A stretch of DNA of 64,000 bases from assembly GCA_944383765.1 (NCBI GenBank), contig CALWQT010000003.1, forward strand, positions 119,627 to 183,626, read 5' to 3'. Under the pieces are notes generated by a model, which was given only the letters and a program-made list of their open reading frames with translations, was not told the origin of the DNA and ran no database searches. This stretch comes from an uncultured Lachnospiraceae bacterium (GTDB taxonomy: Bacteria > Bacillota > Clostridia > Lachnospirales > Lachnospiraceae). Position numbers and translations under genes: made by a program. This document shows, one piece after another, positions 43,501 to 51,124 of the stretch (position 1 is the stretch's first letter; every line of letters begins with the position of its first letter).

Positions 43501-44060
43501 ATATGGAAGCGGTAGGGTATGATCTTTACTGTAAACTGCTGAATCAGGCGGTACAGGCATTGAAAGGCAGGAGGACAGAAGAAGAGGATTATGAAACTGT
43601 GGTGGACTGTGATATTGATGCTTATATTCCTGCTTCTTACATTAAAAATGAGTATCAGAAACTGGATATCTATAAGAGAATCTCAGGAATTGAAAATGAG
43701 GAAGAGTATATGGATATGCAGGACGAACTGATAGACCGGTTCGGAGATATTCCAAAACCGGTAAATAATCTGCTGAGAATAGCGGCGCTGAAAGCCATGG
43801 CTCATCAGGCCTATGTGACGGAAGTAGCGATTGGCAGCAGGGAAGCGGTGCTGACTATGTATCCGAAAGCGAAACTTCGCGTGGAAGGGATTCCGGAACT
43901 GATGGCTAAATACAGAGGGGACCTGAAATTTCAGGCAGGAGAAGTGCCGGTCTTTCATTTTACAGATCAGCGCAGCAAGACTCAGGACTGCGATGCTATG
44001 GTGGAAAAAACCAGGCAATTACTAAAGGAACTGGATAGTCTGGTAGAAAAACAAAAGTAG
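40521..44060 (+). CDS. mfd: Transcription-repair coupling factor Mfd
   Basis: An 1179-residue DNA translocase that removes stalled RNA polymerase and calls in UvrA. In order: UvrB-like N-terminal modules, a polymerase-interaction (CarD-like) domain near 500-560 (SELSIGDYVVHEDHGLGIYRGI), the RecG-like motor with Walker A GDVGYGKTE (about 656), DEEQRFGV (about 756), TATPIPRTLHMSL, and QLRGRVGRS (about 927), and the TRCF C-terminal domain. Full length for the family. Start behind ACAGGAGAAGGA. Confidence 0.97.
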   Translation: MSSVFENPLWELKEFESLNEAIGAGNGPVQVSGCMDSQKVHLMYETAKQKPWRLVVTYDGNRAQEIYDDFRYFEPNTWLYPAKDLLFYSADIHGNLMVKQRLQVIRHLMEDQGGVIVTTLDGLMDHLLSLEVLSAQAVTIENGQELDLEQWQKRLVALGYERMAQVDGMGQFSIRGGIMDIFPLTEEMPVRIELWDTEVDSIRTFDMESQRSVEQLDQVTIYPAVEMMLPSETVAKGIEKIKKEEKKYEKALRDQMKTEEAHRIKTIVGEVVEGLLEGGHTHGLDSFIQYFYDDTVSFLDYFSSADTVIYLDEPARLQEKGQAVEVEFRESMGHRLEKGYLLPGQTDLLYGVKETLARCQTDHTVYLTGLGQKISGVQVKEKYHFDARNINSYQNSFEVLIKDLKRWKKEKYRVILLSGSRTRASRIAGDLREYELSAFCPEDSTRQVQPGEILVTYGNLHRGFEYPLIKFIVLTEGDMFGAEKKKKKRKKTSYQGKKIQSFSELSIGDYVVHEDHGLGIYRGIEKIERDKVVKDYIKIEYGDGGNLYLPATRLEGIQKYAGGDAKAPKLNKLGGEQWKRTKTKVKGAVKEIARDLVELYAARQETEGYPCGPDTVWQREFEEMFPYEETEDQLEAIEATKKDMESRRIMDRLICGDVGYGKTEIALRAAFKAVQESRQVVYLVPTTILAQQHYNTFVQRMKDFPVRVDLMSRFRTAAEQKKTIEDLKKGMVDVVIGTHRVLSKDVVFKNLGLLIIDEEQRFGVAHKEKIKKMKENVDVLTLTATPIPRTLHMSLIGIRDMSVLEEPPVDRMPIQTYVMEYNDEMVREAIQREMARGGQVYYVYNRVNDIDEVANHVAKLVPEANVVFAHGQMHERELEKIMLDFVDGEIDVLVSTTIIETGLDISNANTMIIHDADRLGLSQLYQLRGRVGRSSRTAYAFLMYKRDKLLREEAEKRLQAIREFTELGSGIKIAMRDLEIRGAGNILGAEQHGHMEAVGYDLYCKLLNQAVQALKGRRTEEEDYETVVDCDIDAYIPASYIKNEYQKLDIYKRISGIENEEEYMDMQDELIDRFGDIPKPVNNLLRIAALKAMAHQAYVTEVAIGSREAVLTMYPKAKLRVEGIPELMAKYRGDLKFQAGEVPVFHFTDQRSKTQDCDAMVEKTRQLLKELDSLVEKQK

Positions 44061-44084
44061 AATGTTACAAGGAAGGAGAAACTT

Positions 44085-45578
44085 ATGTTGACAGGTACAA
44101 TTTGGTCATTGGTACCTCCGATCACAGCAATTGCACTGGCTTTGATCACGAAAGAAGTGTATGTATCTCTGATGATCGGAATTCTGGCGGGAGGGATGCT
44201 TTACACCGGTTTTCAGCCGCTGGCTGCAGTGGAGACGGTATTCCAGATCATGGGAGATAAAATGGGCGGAAATATTAATATTGTGCTGTTTCTGGCCCTT
44301 CTGGGGATTATCGTATCCCTGATCACAAAATCAGGAGCATCCAGGGCGTATGGGGAATGGGCGTCCCGGGTGATTAAAAGCAGGAAAGGGGCTCTTCTTG
44401 CCACAACAGCTTTAGGCGCTCTGATCTTTGTAGATGATTATTTTAACTGTCTGACGGTAGGTACTGTTATGAGGCCGGTCACCGATAAATATAAGGTAAG
44501 CAGAGCGAAGCTGGCGTATATCATAGATGCTACAGCAGCTCCCATCTGTATCATTGCGCCGGTGTCCAGCTGGGCGGCAGCAGTAGGGTCTTCTCTGCCG
44601 GAAGACTGCGGCATTGATGGTTTCGCTCTGTTTTTAAAGACCATCCCTTTTAACCTGTACGCGCTGCTTACTATCGTATTCATGCTTTATCTTACCATAA
44701 AGGGAATTGACTATTCTGCCATGGAAGCCTATGAGAAAAAAATAGCGGCAGCGGGATATGAGGAAACGGTAGATGGGGAAGATATGGCAATCACTGGCCG
44801 GGGCAGAGTTATCGACCTGATCCTGCCGATTGCTGTACTGATCGTGCTTTGTGTCAGCGCCATGCTGTATACAGGAGGAATCCTGGAAGGAAAGTCCATT
44901 GCGGAAGCATTTGCTGGTTGTGATTCTTCTAAAAGCCTGGTTCTGGGAGCATTCTTTACTCTGGTATTTATTGCTCTTCTGTATCTGCCCAGGCATATCA
45001 TTCATTTCTCTGAAATGTGTGACAGCGTTACCATAGGTGTGAAGGCCATGGTTCCGGCTATCATTATCCTGACGCTGGCATGGAGCCTTTCCGGTATCTG
45101 CGGAGAAGATTACCTGAATATCGGAGGCTTTGTGGGAGGAGTGGTTGGAAAAAGCGCTGTGATAGGAGCACTTCTTCCTATGATCTTTTTTGTGGTAGGG
45201 ACGGGCCTTTCCTTTTCCACCGGAACCTCCTGGGGAACGTTTGGAATTTTGATCCCGATTGCAATCGCAGTAATCGGAACGAACGATGTGAATGCACTGT
45301 CCATAGGAGTAGCCTCTATTCTGGCGGGAGCTGTATGCGGTGATCATATGTCTCCTATTTCGGATACTACGATTCTGGCGTCAGCGGGAGCCCAGTGTAA
45401 CCATATCAACCATGTTTCCACTCAGATTCCTTATGCCTGCACAGTGGCAGCATGCTGTGTGCTTGGATATCTGGCAGGAGGAATCACGGAAAATGGATGG
45501 ATAGCTTTGGCGGTGGGACTTGCCGCTCTTGCCTGTGCGCTGGGAGTTATCACAAAAATGGAGTATAATAAAAATTAG
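44085..45578 (+). CDS. NhaC-family Na+/H+ antiporter
   Basis: A 497-residue polytopic carrier (about 12 helices). The FVDDYFNCLTVGTVMRPVTD motif in the first third and FVVGTGLSFSTGTSWGTFGILIPIA with AGAVCGDHMSPISDTTILASAG in the last third are typical for NhaC-type antiporters of this group (YqkI/TetR-associated-type in annotation), some of which exchange malate or amino acids. The sequence alone supports a cation-coupled antiport but not the exact ion. Start follows CAAGGAAGGAGAAACTT, 24 bases after mfd. Confidence 0.85.
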   Translation: MLTGTIWSLVPPITAIALALITKEVYVSLMIGILAGGMLYTGFQPLAAVETVFQIMGDKMGGNINIVLFLALLGIIVSLITKSGASRAYGEWASRVIKSRKGALLATTALGALIFVDDYFNCLTVGTVMRPVTDKYKVSRAKLAYIIDATAAPICIIAPVSSWAAAVGSSLPEDCGIDGFALFLKTIPFNLYALLTIVFMLYLTIKGIDYSAMEAYEKKIAAAGYEETVDGEDMAITGRGRVIDLILPIAVLIVLCVSAMLYTGGILEGKSIAEAFAGCDSSKSLVLGAFFTLVFIALLYLPRHIIHFSEMCDSVTIGVKAMVPAIIILTLAWSLSGICGEDYLNIGGFVGGVVGKSAVIGALLPMIFFVVGTGLSFSTGTSWGTFGILIPIAIAVIGTNDVNALSIGVASILAGAVCGDHMSPISDTTILASAGAQCNHINHVSTQIPYACTVAACCVLGYLAGGITENGWIALAVGLAALACALGVITKMEYNKN

Positions 45579-45603
45579 CGATATTTTCCAATCTATGGCA
45601 GTA

Positions 45604-45633
45604 AGAATAAATTCCTTCATTCTACAGATACTA
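45604..45633 (+). promoter_or_regulatory. Sigma-G/F-like promoter before spoVT
   Basis: AGAATA (45604-45609), 17 bases, GATACTA (45627-45633). It resembles the forespore sigma-G pattern (TGAATA ... CATACTA) and spoVT is a sigma-G gene in Bacillus, so position and sequence agree. Confidence 0.5.
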
Positions 45634-45674
45634 TTTCCAGAAACGGATAGTACAGTAAAATGGAGGAATTTTTT

Positions 45675-46223
45675 ATGAAAGCTACAGGAATTGTGAGGAG
45701 AATCGACGATCTGGGCAGGGTGGTAATACCAAAGGAAATCCGCCGTACCCTTCGTCTGAGAGAAGGTACTCCGCTGGAAATATTTACAGACAGAGAAGGG
45801 GAGATTATCCTGAAGAAATATTCTCCTATGGTGGAACTGGCTGCTTTTGCAGGACAGTATGCGGAAGCTATGGCCCAAACAACGGGAAAAACCGTATGTA
45901 TTACGGACCGGGATCAGGTCATTGCCGTGGCAGGAGGTTCCAAAAAGGAGATGCTGTTAAAATCCATCAGTCATCAGCTGGAACAGGTGATTTCTGACAG
46001 GACTGTAGTGAATGCAGTGGGGGATGAAAAAAGCTTTGTGCCTCTTACATCGGAAATGCCGGAAGGCGTTACGGCAGAAGTGATCGTCCCTATTATCTGC
46101 GAAGGAGATGCCATTGGAGCGGTGGCTTTGCTGAGCCGGGAACCCAGAGCAAAATTTGGGGATCCGGAGATCAAGCTGGCATCCACGGCTGCCGGATTTC
46201 TGGGGAGACAGATGGAAGGGTGA
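45675..46223 (+). CDS. spoVT: Stage V sporulation protein T (AbrB-type regulator)
   Basis: A 182-residue forespore transcription regulator. The AbrB swapped-hairpin domain fills residues 1-50 (MKATGIVRRIDDLGRVVIPKEIRR and REGTPLEIFTD), and a C-terminal GAF-like domain follows (about 55-182). This two-domain length separates SpoVT from plain AbrB. ATG 45675 follows ATGGAGGAATTTTTT. It fine-tunes sigma-G genes late in spore formation. A sigma-G-like promoter and its own terminator make it monocistronic. Confidence 0.95.
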   Translation: MKATGIVRRIDDLGRVVIPKEIRRTLRLREGTPLEIFTDREGEIILKKYSPMVELAAFAGQYAEAMAQTTGKTVCITDRDQVIAVAGGSKKEMLLKSISHQLEQVISDRTVVNAVGDEKSFVPLTSEMPEGVTAEVIVPIICEGDAIGAVALLSREPRAKFGDPEIKLASTAAGFLGRQMEG

Positions 46224-46262
46224 AAAAAAGGACTCTGAAACATGGATTTCAGAGTCCTTTTG
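46222..46262. terminator. Bidirectional terminator between spoVT and the lsr minus-strand operon
   Basis: AAGGACTCTGAAA, six-base loop, TTTCAGAGTCCTT with A and T runs outside: perfect 13-bp stem between convergent genes. Confidence 0.85.
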
Positions 46263-46275
46263 CTGTTGATGGATA

Positions 46276-46632
46276 TTATTTCTCATAAGTATAGTTATCT
46301 ACTTCTACTTTATCCACTTCCTGATAAGGAGCCAGAGTGGAGATCATTTTTACCGTTTTGTCATAGTGATTGATGCAGTAGTGTACTTCCAATGGTTCAA
46401 TGTGAATCAGATCGCCTGGCTTCAGGTGATTTACCTTGCCGTCAACCACAATATCAATTTCTCCTTCAAGAATGAAGAAATTCTCTTCCATAACGTTATG
46501 ATAATGAGCTTTGAAGTCCTGACCTGGCTGGAACTGGACAATAGCAAAGTTCATTCTGGGCCCTTTCATCAGATATTTCGGACCGCTGTCTCCAAAGCGG
46601 TATTCCCGTTCACTTTCGTTGATCACATACAT
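46276..46632 (-). CDS. Small cupin protein in lsr locus (candidate phospho-AI-2 isomerase)
   Basis: A 118-residue single-domain cupin. Motif 1 is HYHNVMEENFFILEGEIDIVVDG (HxH...E metal ligands), motif 2 is LKPGDLIHIEPLEVHYCINH (final His ligand). ATG 46632 follows GGAGGATTTTAAAC. It is the last gene of the lsrR-lsrK-cupin minus-strand operon, 54 bases after lsrK. In enterobacteria the step after LsrK is isomerisation of phospho-DPD by LsrG, and no LsrG-type gene is seen here although LsrF is present. Cupins serve as sugar isomerases in other pathways, so this protein may do that step. That role is inference. Confidence 0.75.
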   Translation of the reverse strand: MYVINESEREYRFGDSGPKYLMKGPRMNFAIVQFQPGQDFKAHYHNVMEENFFILEGEIDIVVDGKVNHLKPGDLIHIEPLEVHYCINHYDKTVKMISTLAPYQEVDKVEVDNYTYEK

Positions 46633-46685
46633 GTTTAAAATCCTCCTTTTATAATCAGTATGCTGGACAGCTGAGGACAATCTGA

Positions 46686-48251
46686 TTACAGTCCCGGTGC
46701 AATCCACATATTTTTGGTGAGTTTTTTGTCGCACAGCTCCAGCTGGGCAGCATAGACCTTTTTCCATGTGTCATACATTTGGCAATAAATTTTATGATTT
46801 TCTTCATCAGGATAATAAACCTTATCCCACTGTACCAGCGAACGGGCAGTTTCAGAAATGTCTGAATAAATGCCCACTCCGTAACCGGCAAGAATAGCAG
46901 CGCCAAGAGCGGTAGCTTCTTTGATAACCGGAATTCTGACCGGAAGTCCAAGGACATCAGAAAGAATCTGACACCACAGGGGACTTTTAGCGGCTCCGCC
47001 TGCAAATACGATCTCGTCTGGGCGGTTTCCGGTAGCTTCTTCCACAAGGTCCAGATGCCCTTTTGTGACTAAAGCGGTATTTTCCAGGATTGCCCGATAG
47101 AATGTATATTTACTGAATTTTTCCGGGTCCAGCTCAAAATTGGTAAAAGTAGGAGCTGCGTGCTTCCAATTGATAAAATTCATGACATCAGAGAAAGCGC
47201 ACATCATGCCATAGCAGCCGGCCGGAATATCTTTTGCTTTCTGGTTCATCAGGTCATAGGGGTCTTTTCCTGTTCTTGCCGCTTCTGCTTTTTCTTCCTG
47301 ACAAAAACCATCCCGGAACCATCTCATCACCAGGCCTGGTTTGAAGGCCAGGGCTTCATACTGCCATACACCGGGAACAGCATGACAATTCACACGGACA
47401 CGGCATTGAGGGTCAGTTTTTCCGCTGGAAGTGTTATATTCATATTGCCAGAAACTTCCTCCGAATACAGCGGCCTGATTTTTGTCCACCACACCCACGC
47501 CGATACAGCCTAGCTGGGCATCGCCGCCGCCGACGATCACAGGTGTTCCGGCAGCCAGTCCTGTCTCCGCCTGGCAGGCTTCACTGACATATCCGGCGAG
47601 AGAACCGCATTCCCGTACTTCAGGGAAGATATCGCTGCGGATTCCAATACTTTCTGCGATAGAGGTATCCCAGCTCCGTTTCTGGAGGTCGAACAGTCCG
47701 GTGGTGGAACCGTTGCTGGGTTCTACAGCCAGAACTCCGGTCATTTTAAAGATCAGCCAGTCATTGAACATGCCAAGATGGGCAATGCGCTCATATACAT
47801 CTGGCATTTTGTTTTTTACCCATAAAAGACGTGGGAGAGCATCCAAAGCATATGACTGACCGGATTTCAGATAAAGCTGACGCTCCAGGTCCGGGTATAA
47901 ACGGATCAGTTCTCCTACTTCATCGTTACTTCGGGCATCTACATTGGCGCATGCCCAGATTTCCTTATTGTCTTTATCGTAAAGGACGATTCCTTCTCTC
48001 ATACAGGTGGTAGAAATGGCAGCAATTTCATGAGGATCAATGGCTGTTTCTTTCAGCACGCCCTTGATGCAGCCGGATGCCAGCCCCCAGTTTTTTTTCC
48101 AGTCAAAATCCATGCTTCCAGGATAACGAGGGTCTTCCAGATGCTCCCATTCTTCCTGGACGCAGCCAATCTGATGACCTGCCAGATCAAACAGTACGGC
48201 ACGCACACTGCCTGTGCCTGCGTCTAAGGCAAGCAGATATTTTTGTGACAT
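46686..48251 (-). CDS. lsrK: Autoinducer-2 kinase LsrK (FGGY family)
   Basis: A 521-residue cytosolic kinase that phosphorylates the open form of AI-2 (DPD). The beginning YLLALDAGTGSVRAVLFDLAG and the stretch SMDFDWKKNWGLASGCIK, AISTTCMREGIVLYD and WACANVDARSNDEV follow the LsrK pattern rather than glycerol or xylulose kinases. The ATP-binding end has EIVFAGGAAKSPLWCQILSD and ATALGAAILAG. ATG 48251 has GGGGGAAATTATT upstream. It is 53 bases after lsrR. It produces the LsrR inducer and traps AI-2 in the cell. Confidence 0.92.
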   Translation of the reverse strand: MSQKYLLALDAGTGSVRAVLFDLAGHQIGCVQEEWEHLEDPRYPGSMDFDWKKNWGLASGCIKGVLKETAIDPHEIAAISTTCMREGIVLYDKDNKEIWACANVDARSNDEVGELIRLYPDLERQLYLKSGQSYALDALPRLLWVKNKMPDVYERIAHLGMFNDWLIFKMTGVLAVEPSNGSTTGLFDLQKRSWDTSIAESIGIRSDIFPEVRECGSLAGYVSEACQAETGLAAGTPVIVGGGDAQLGCIGVGVVDKNQAAVFGGSFWQYEYNTSSGKTDPQCRVRVNCHAVPGVWQYEALAFKPGLVMRWFRDGFCQEEKAEAARTGKDPYDLMNQKAKDIPAGCYGMMCAFSDVMNFINWKHAAPTFTNFELDPEKFSKYTFYRAILENTALVTKGHLDLVEEATGNRPDEIVFAGGAAKSPLWCQILSDVLGLPVRIPVIKEATALGAAILAGYGVGIYSDISETARSLVQWDKVYYPDEENHKIYCQMYDTWKKVYAAQLELCDKKLTKNMWIAPGL

Positions 48252-48303
48252 AATAATTTCCCCCTTTAAATTCGGTTTTGTATCATTGTCCGTTATTGTC
48301 AAT

Positions 48304-49224
48304 TCAGCTCTGGGATTCGGTAAGAGCCAGAGCGGTTTCTTCGTCAGTGATCAGGATATCCAGATAATGGCCTTTCAGAACGGCGCGGATTGTCTCTGTT
48401 TTGTGGATTCCCCCTGCAATGCCGATCACATTGTTTAATGTTTTTAAGGTGTCAAGGGAAGTACTTACCAGCCGCTCTTCAAAAGAGTTCCCTACAGGAT
48501 TGCCATCTTTGTCAATGAAATGGGTGAGAATATCACCTACGGCTCCCTGCATGGAAAGATACAGGAAGTCATTCTTATTTAAAATGCCATTGTTGATGAT
48601 CGTAGCGTTGTCGTTCATGGCTCCGATTCCCACTACGGAAATATTGGCCAGGCTCACCATGCGGGCGATGTCCTTCATGCAGGGTTCTGCTTTCATAGAC
48701 TCGCACATTTCTTTGGAAGAAAGGATGAGCGGAGACGGATAGAGAAATAACTTTGCGTTAAATACTCCGGATTCTGTGTTTGGCAGATAATAACTTACGC
48801 CTCCGGTAAGGGAAACCACAGAGATAGGAGTTTCCCGCATGGCAGCCAGATGGTTCAGGACTTTGCTGGGGGTGTCTCCGTATCCCATGTTAATGAAAGC
48901 GTTATCAGTGATCCGGTCACTGATATACATGGCAGCGGCCTGAGCGATAGTCTCGTTCAGGTCATTTTCTTTGGGAGGGGTGGGGACAATAAAAGCGTCT
49001 TTCAGTCCCCATTCCTGAATCAGCCGTTGTTCAGCCTGAAGCCGCTGGCTTTTTTCCTGAGAAATACGAAACTGTATGACACCGGTTTGCCGGGCTTTGT
49101 CCAGCAGCTTGATCACTTTCATACGGGATATACCCAGCTTTTCAGATATTTTCTGCTGAGTCATATTTTCTATATAGTAATACCAGGCTGTTTTCGTAAT
49201 TAAAGATTCTTCGTAATTGATCAT
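48304..49224 (-). CDS. lsrR: LsrR, SorC/DeoR-type regulator of AI-2 genes
   Basis: A 306-residue repressor. The N-terminal helix-turn-helix is MTQQKISEKLGISRMKVIKLLDKAR; the rest is a SorC-type sugar-phosphate-binding domain with NINMGYGDTPSKVLNHL-like (FINMGYGDTPSKVL), SLTGGVS and VVGIGAM. In enterobacteria LsrR is released from DNA by phospho-AI-2. Start ATG 49224 follows CGGAGGTGAGT. It heads the minus-strand lsrR-lsrK-cupin operon and is divergent from lsrA. Confidence 0.9.
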   Translation of the reverse strand: MINYEESLITKTAWYYYIENMTQQKISEKLGISRMKVIKLLDKARQTGVIQFRISQEKSQRLQAEQRLIQEWGLKDAFIVPTPPKENDLNETIAQAAAMYISDRITDNAFINMGYGDTPSKVLNHLAAMRETPISVVSLTGGVSYYLPNTESGVFNAKLFLYPSPLILSSKEMCESMKAEPCMKDIARMVSLANISVVGIGAMNDNATIINNGILNKNDFLYLSMQGAVGDILTHFIDKDGNPVGNSFEERLVSTSLDTLKTLNNVIGIAGGIHKTETIRAVLKGHYLDILITDEETALALTESQS

Positions 49225-49314
49225 ACTCACCTCCGACGTGACCTTAACCAGGTAAAATGTTTATAGAATGGAACAAAAGTTTAAAAACAAATCAAATGTA
49301 ATGCCATTAGCTAA

Positions 49315-49343
49315 AGTATAACAGAACGGTTGGCAAAAGTCAA
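49315..49343 (-). promoter_or_regulatory. Promoter of lsrR-lsrK-cupin
   Basis: On the minus strand TTGACT (49343-49338), 17 bases, TATACT (49320-49315), about 90 bases before the lsrR start. Part of the 355-base divergent region 49225-49579, which holds no gene, only the two promoters and AT-rich sequence. Confidence 0.7.
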
Positions 49344-49481
49344 CAGCAGAAAGGCTTTCCTTAAGGTAAAAAGCCGCCTGATATTGAAATTAAAAGGAAA
49401 AAACGAGTGAAAAGCTGAGGAATTTTGCTAAATGATTTTCAAACAAAATGGAAAATGGTTGTGCAAAAGATATAAAACCTC

Positions 49482-49510
49482 TTGACAAAAAAACGTAAGA
49501 TATGTATACT
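49482..49510 (+). promoter_or_regulatory. Promoter of lsrACDBF
   Basis: TTGACA (49482-49487), 17 bases, TATACT (49505-49510): near-consensus. A full-consensus -35 before a repressed operon is common and fits control by LsrR. Confidence 0.8.
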
Positions 49511-49523
49511 GCTAAGTGATAAA

Positions 49524-49540
49524 TGTTTTTGTAACAAACA
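49524..49540. promoter_or_regulatory. Candidate LsrR operator
   Basis: TGTTTTTGTAACAAACA, an inverted repeat with TGTTT...AAACA arms, 14 bases after the lsrA -10 box, so bound protein would block the start of transcription. Related TTTGTT stretches occur before lsrR. No proof of binding. Confidence 0.45.
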
Positions 49541-49579
49541 AAAATATCAAAAATGAGGTAGGCACTAAAGGAGGTAAAC

Positions 49580-51124
49580 ATGAAACAACAGAGTTCAGGA
49601 AGCTTAAATAATGTGTTGCTTTCTGTCCGCGGCGTCTCCAAACAATTTGGGTTAAATATAGTTCTGAAAGGAATTGATCTGGATGTGAGCGCGGGGGAAG
49701 TGCTTGCGTTGATAGGTGGAAACGGAGCCGGAAAGAGTACATTGATGAAGATTATCATGGGAATCTATCAGCCGGATGAGGGCTCCCTTTCAGTAGCTGG
49801 TGAACAGATCACCACTTTTAAACCTTCCGTATCGTTGGCAAAAGGTATTTATATGGTTCCTCAGGAACCGATGCTGTTTCCGAATATGACCGTGGAAGAG
49901 AATATTATCATCGGCTTTAAGGAAAAAGCGGGAGAGTTACATAAACGGTTGGTTAAGATCATGGATGATATTGGCTGGCATCTGGATCTGGACCGGAAAG
50001 CGTTGAGTTTGTCCATTGCGGAGCAGCAGCTGGTAGAAATCCTGAGGGGATTATTGAGGGAAGCAAGAATCCTGATCCTGGATGAACCGACCAGCGCCCT
50101 GACGTTTGATGAAGTAGAGAGCCTTTTTAAGATTGTAGAAGATCTGAAGGCTAAGGGTATTGGCATTATCTATATTACCCATCGTCTGGCGGAAGTGTTT
50201 GAGATTTCCACCCATGTAGCAATTATGAGAGATGGAATCATCACATTGAAGGGAAAGACGGAAGAGTTTACCCGTGAAATGCTGGTGAAAGGACTTCTTC
50301 CTCCGAATATGGATGACCAGGATGCCAAGGAGGCAAAAGGAAGCGATAAACAGCTGGATTACAGCAACAAAAAACCGATTTTTGAATTGAAAGATTATTC
50401 TGGATATGGTTTTGAAAACGTGAACCTTTCCATTTATCCAGGGGAGATCCTGGGAGTGGCCGGAGTAGTAGGTGCTGGACGTACAGAACTGGCTACTACA
50501 ATTTTTGGAAGAGAAAAGGTATTAGGCGGAAAGGCGATTCTGGATGGTAAAGATGTAACAGGATTGTCTACTGCGGAAATCTTAAAGGCAGGTATCAATT
50601 ATGTGCCGGAAGATAGAAGGCTGAATGGATTGTTTGGCATCAGTGATGTGGCCTGCAATACCACCTCATCACTTCTGGGAAGTCCTGAGATGGGAAAATT
50701 CTTTTTAAATAAGAAGAGAGAGCAGGAAATCACACAAAAATACATTGATGATTTCCGTACTAAGGTTACAGGCCAGGAACAGCTGGCTGGAAGCCTGTCA
50801 GGTGGAAACCAGCAGAAGATTATTATCGGAAGGGCTCTTTCAACAAACCCGAAGCTGGTAATCCTGGATGAACCAACCCGTGGAATCGATGCTGCAGCCA
50901 GAGGTGATGTGTATTCCATCATCCATAAGCTGAAAGAGGAAGGCGTTGCTGTTATGCTGATTTCCTCTGATATGGAGGAAATTGTAGAGATGTCTGACCG
51001 GGCGGTAGTCGTGTTCCAGGGACGTATCCGGGGTCAATTGAGTAAAAATGAAATCAGCCAGGCAAGCCTGATGGCAGAGTCCTTTGGTGTAGATAAGAAA
51101 GAAAGCGAGGGCGGTGAAGCATGA
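49580..51124 (+). CDS. lsrA: LsrA, AI-2 ABC transporter double ATPase
   Basis: A 514-residue CUT2-type ATPase with two halves. First: GGNGAGKSTLMKI (Walker A), IAEQQLVEILRGL and LILDEPTSALTFDE. Second: degenerate GVVGAGRTELATTI, LSGGNQQKIIIGRAL and LVILDEPTRGIDAAARG. It starts after TAAAGGAGGTAAAC and overlaps lsrC by four bases. The identification as LsrA rests on its operon with LsrB, LsrF, LsrK and LsrR homologues. Confidence 0.92.
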   Translation: MKQQSSGSLNNVLLSVRGVSKQFGLNIVLKGIDLDVSAGEVLALIGGNGAGKSTLMKIIMGIYQPDEGSLSVAGEQITTFKPSVSLAKGIYMVPQEPMLFPNMTVEENIIIGFKEKAGELHKRLVKIMDDIGWHLDLDRKALSLSIAEQQLVEILRGLLREARILILDEPTSALTFDEVESLFKIVEDLKAKGIGIIYITHRLAEVFEISTHVAIMRDGIITLKGKTEEFTREMLVKGLLPPNMDDQDAKEAKGSDKQLDYSNKKPIFELKDYSGYGFENVNLSIYPGEILGVAGVVGAGRTELATTIFGREKVLGGKAILDGKDVTGLSTAEILKAGINYVPEDRRLNGLFGISDVACNTTSSLLGSPEMGKFFLNKKREQEITQKYIDDFRTKVTGQEQLAGSLSGGNQQKIIIGRALSTNPKLVILDEPTRGIDAAARGDVYSIIHKLKEEGVAVMLISSDMEEIVEMSDRAVVVFQGRIRGQLSKNEISQASLMAESFGVDKKESEGGEA

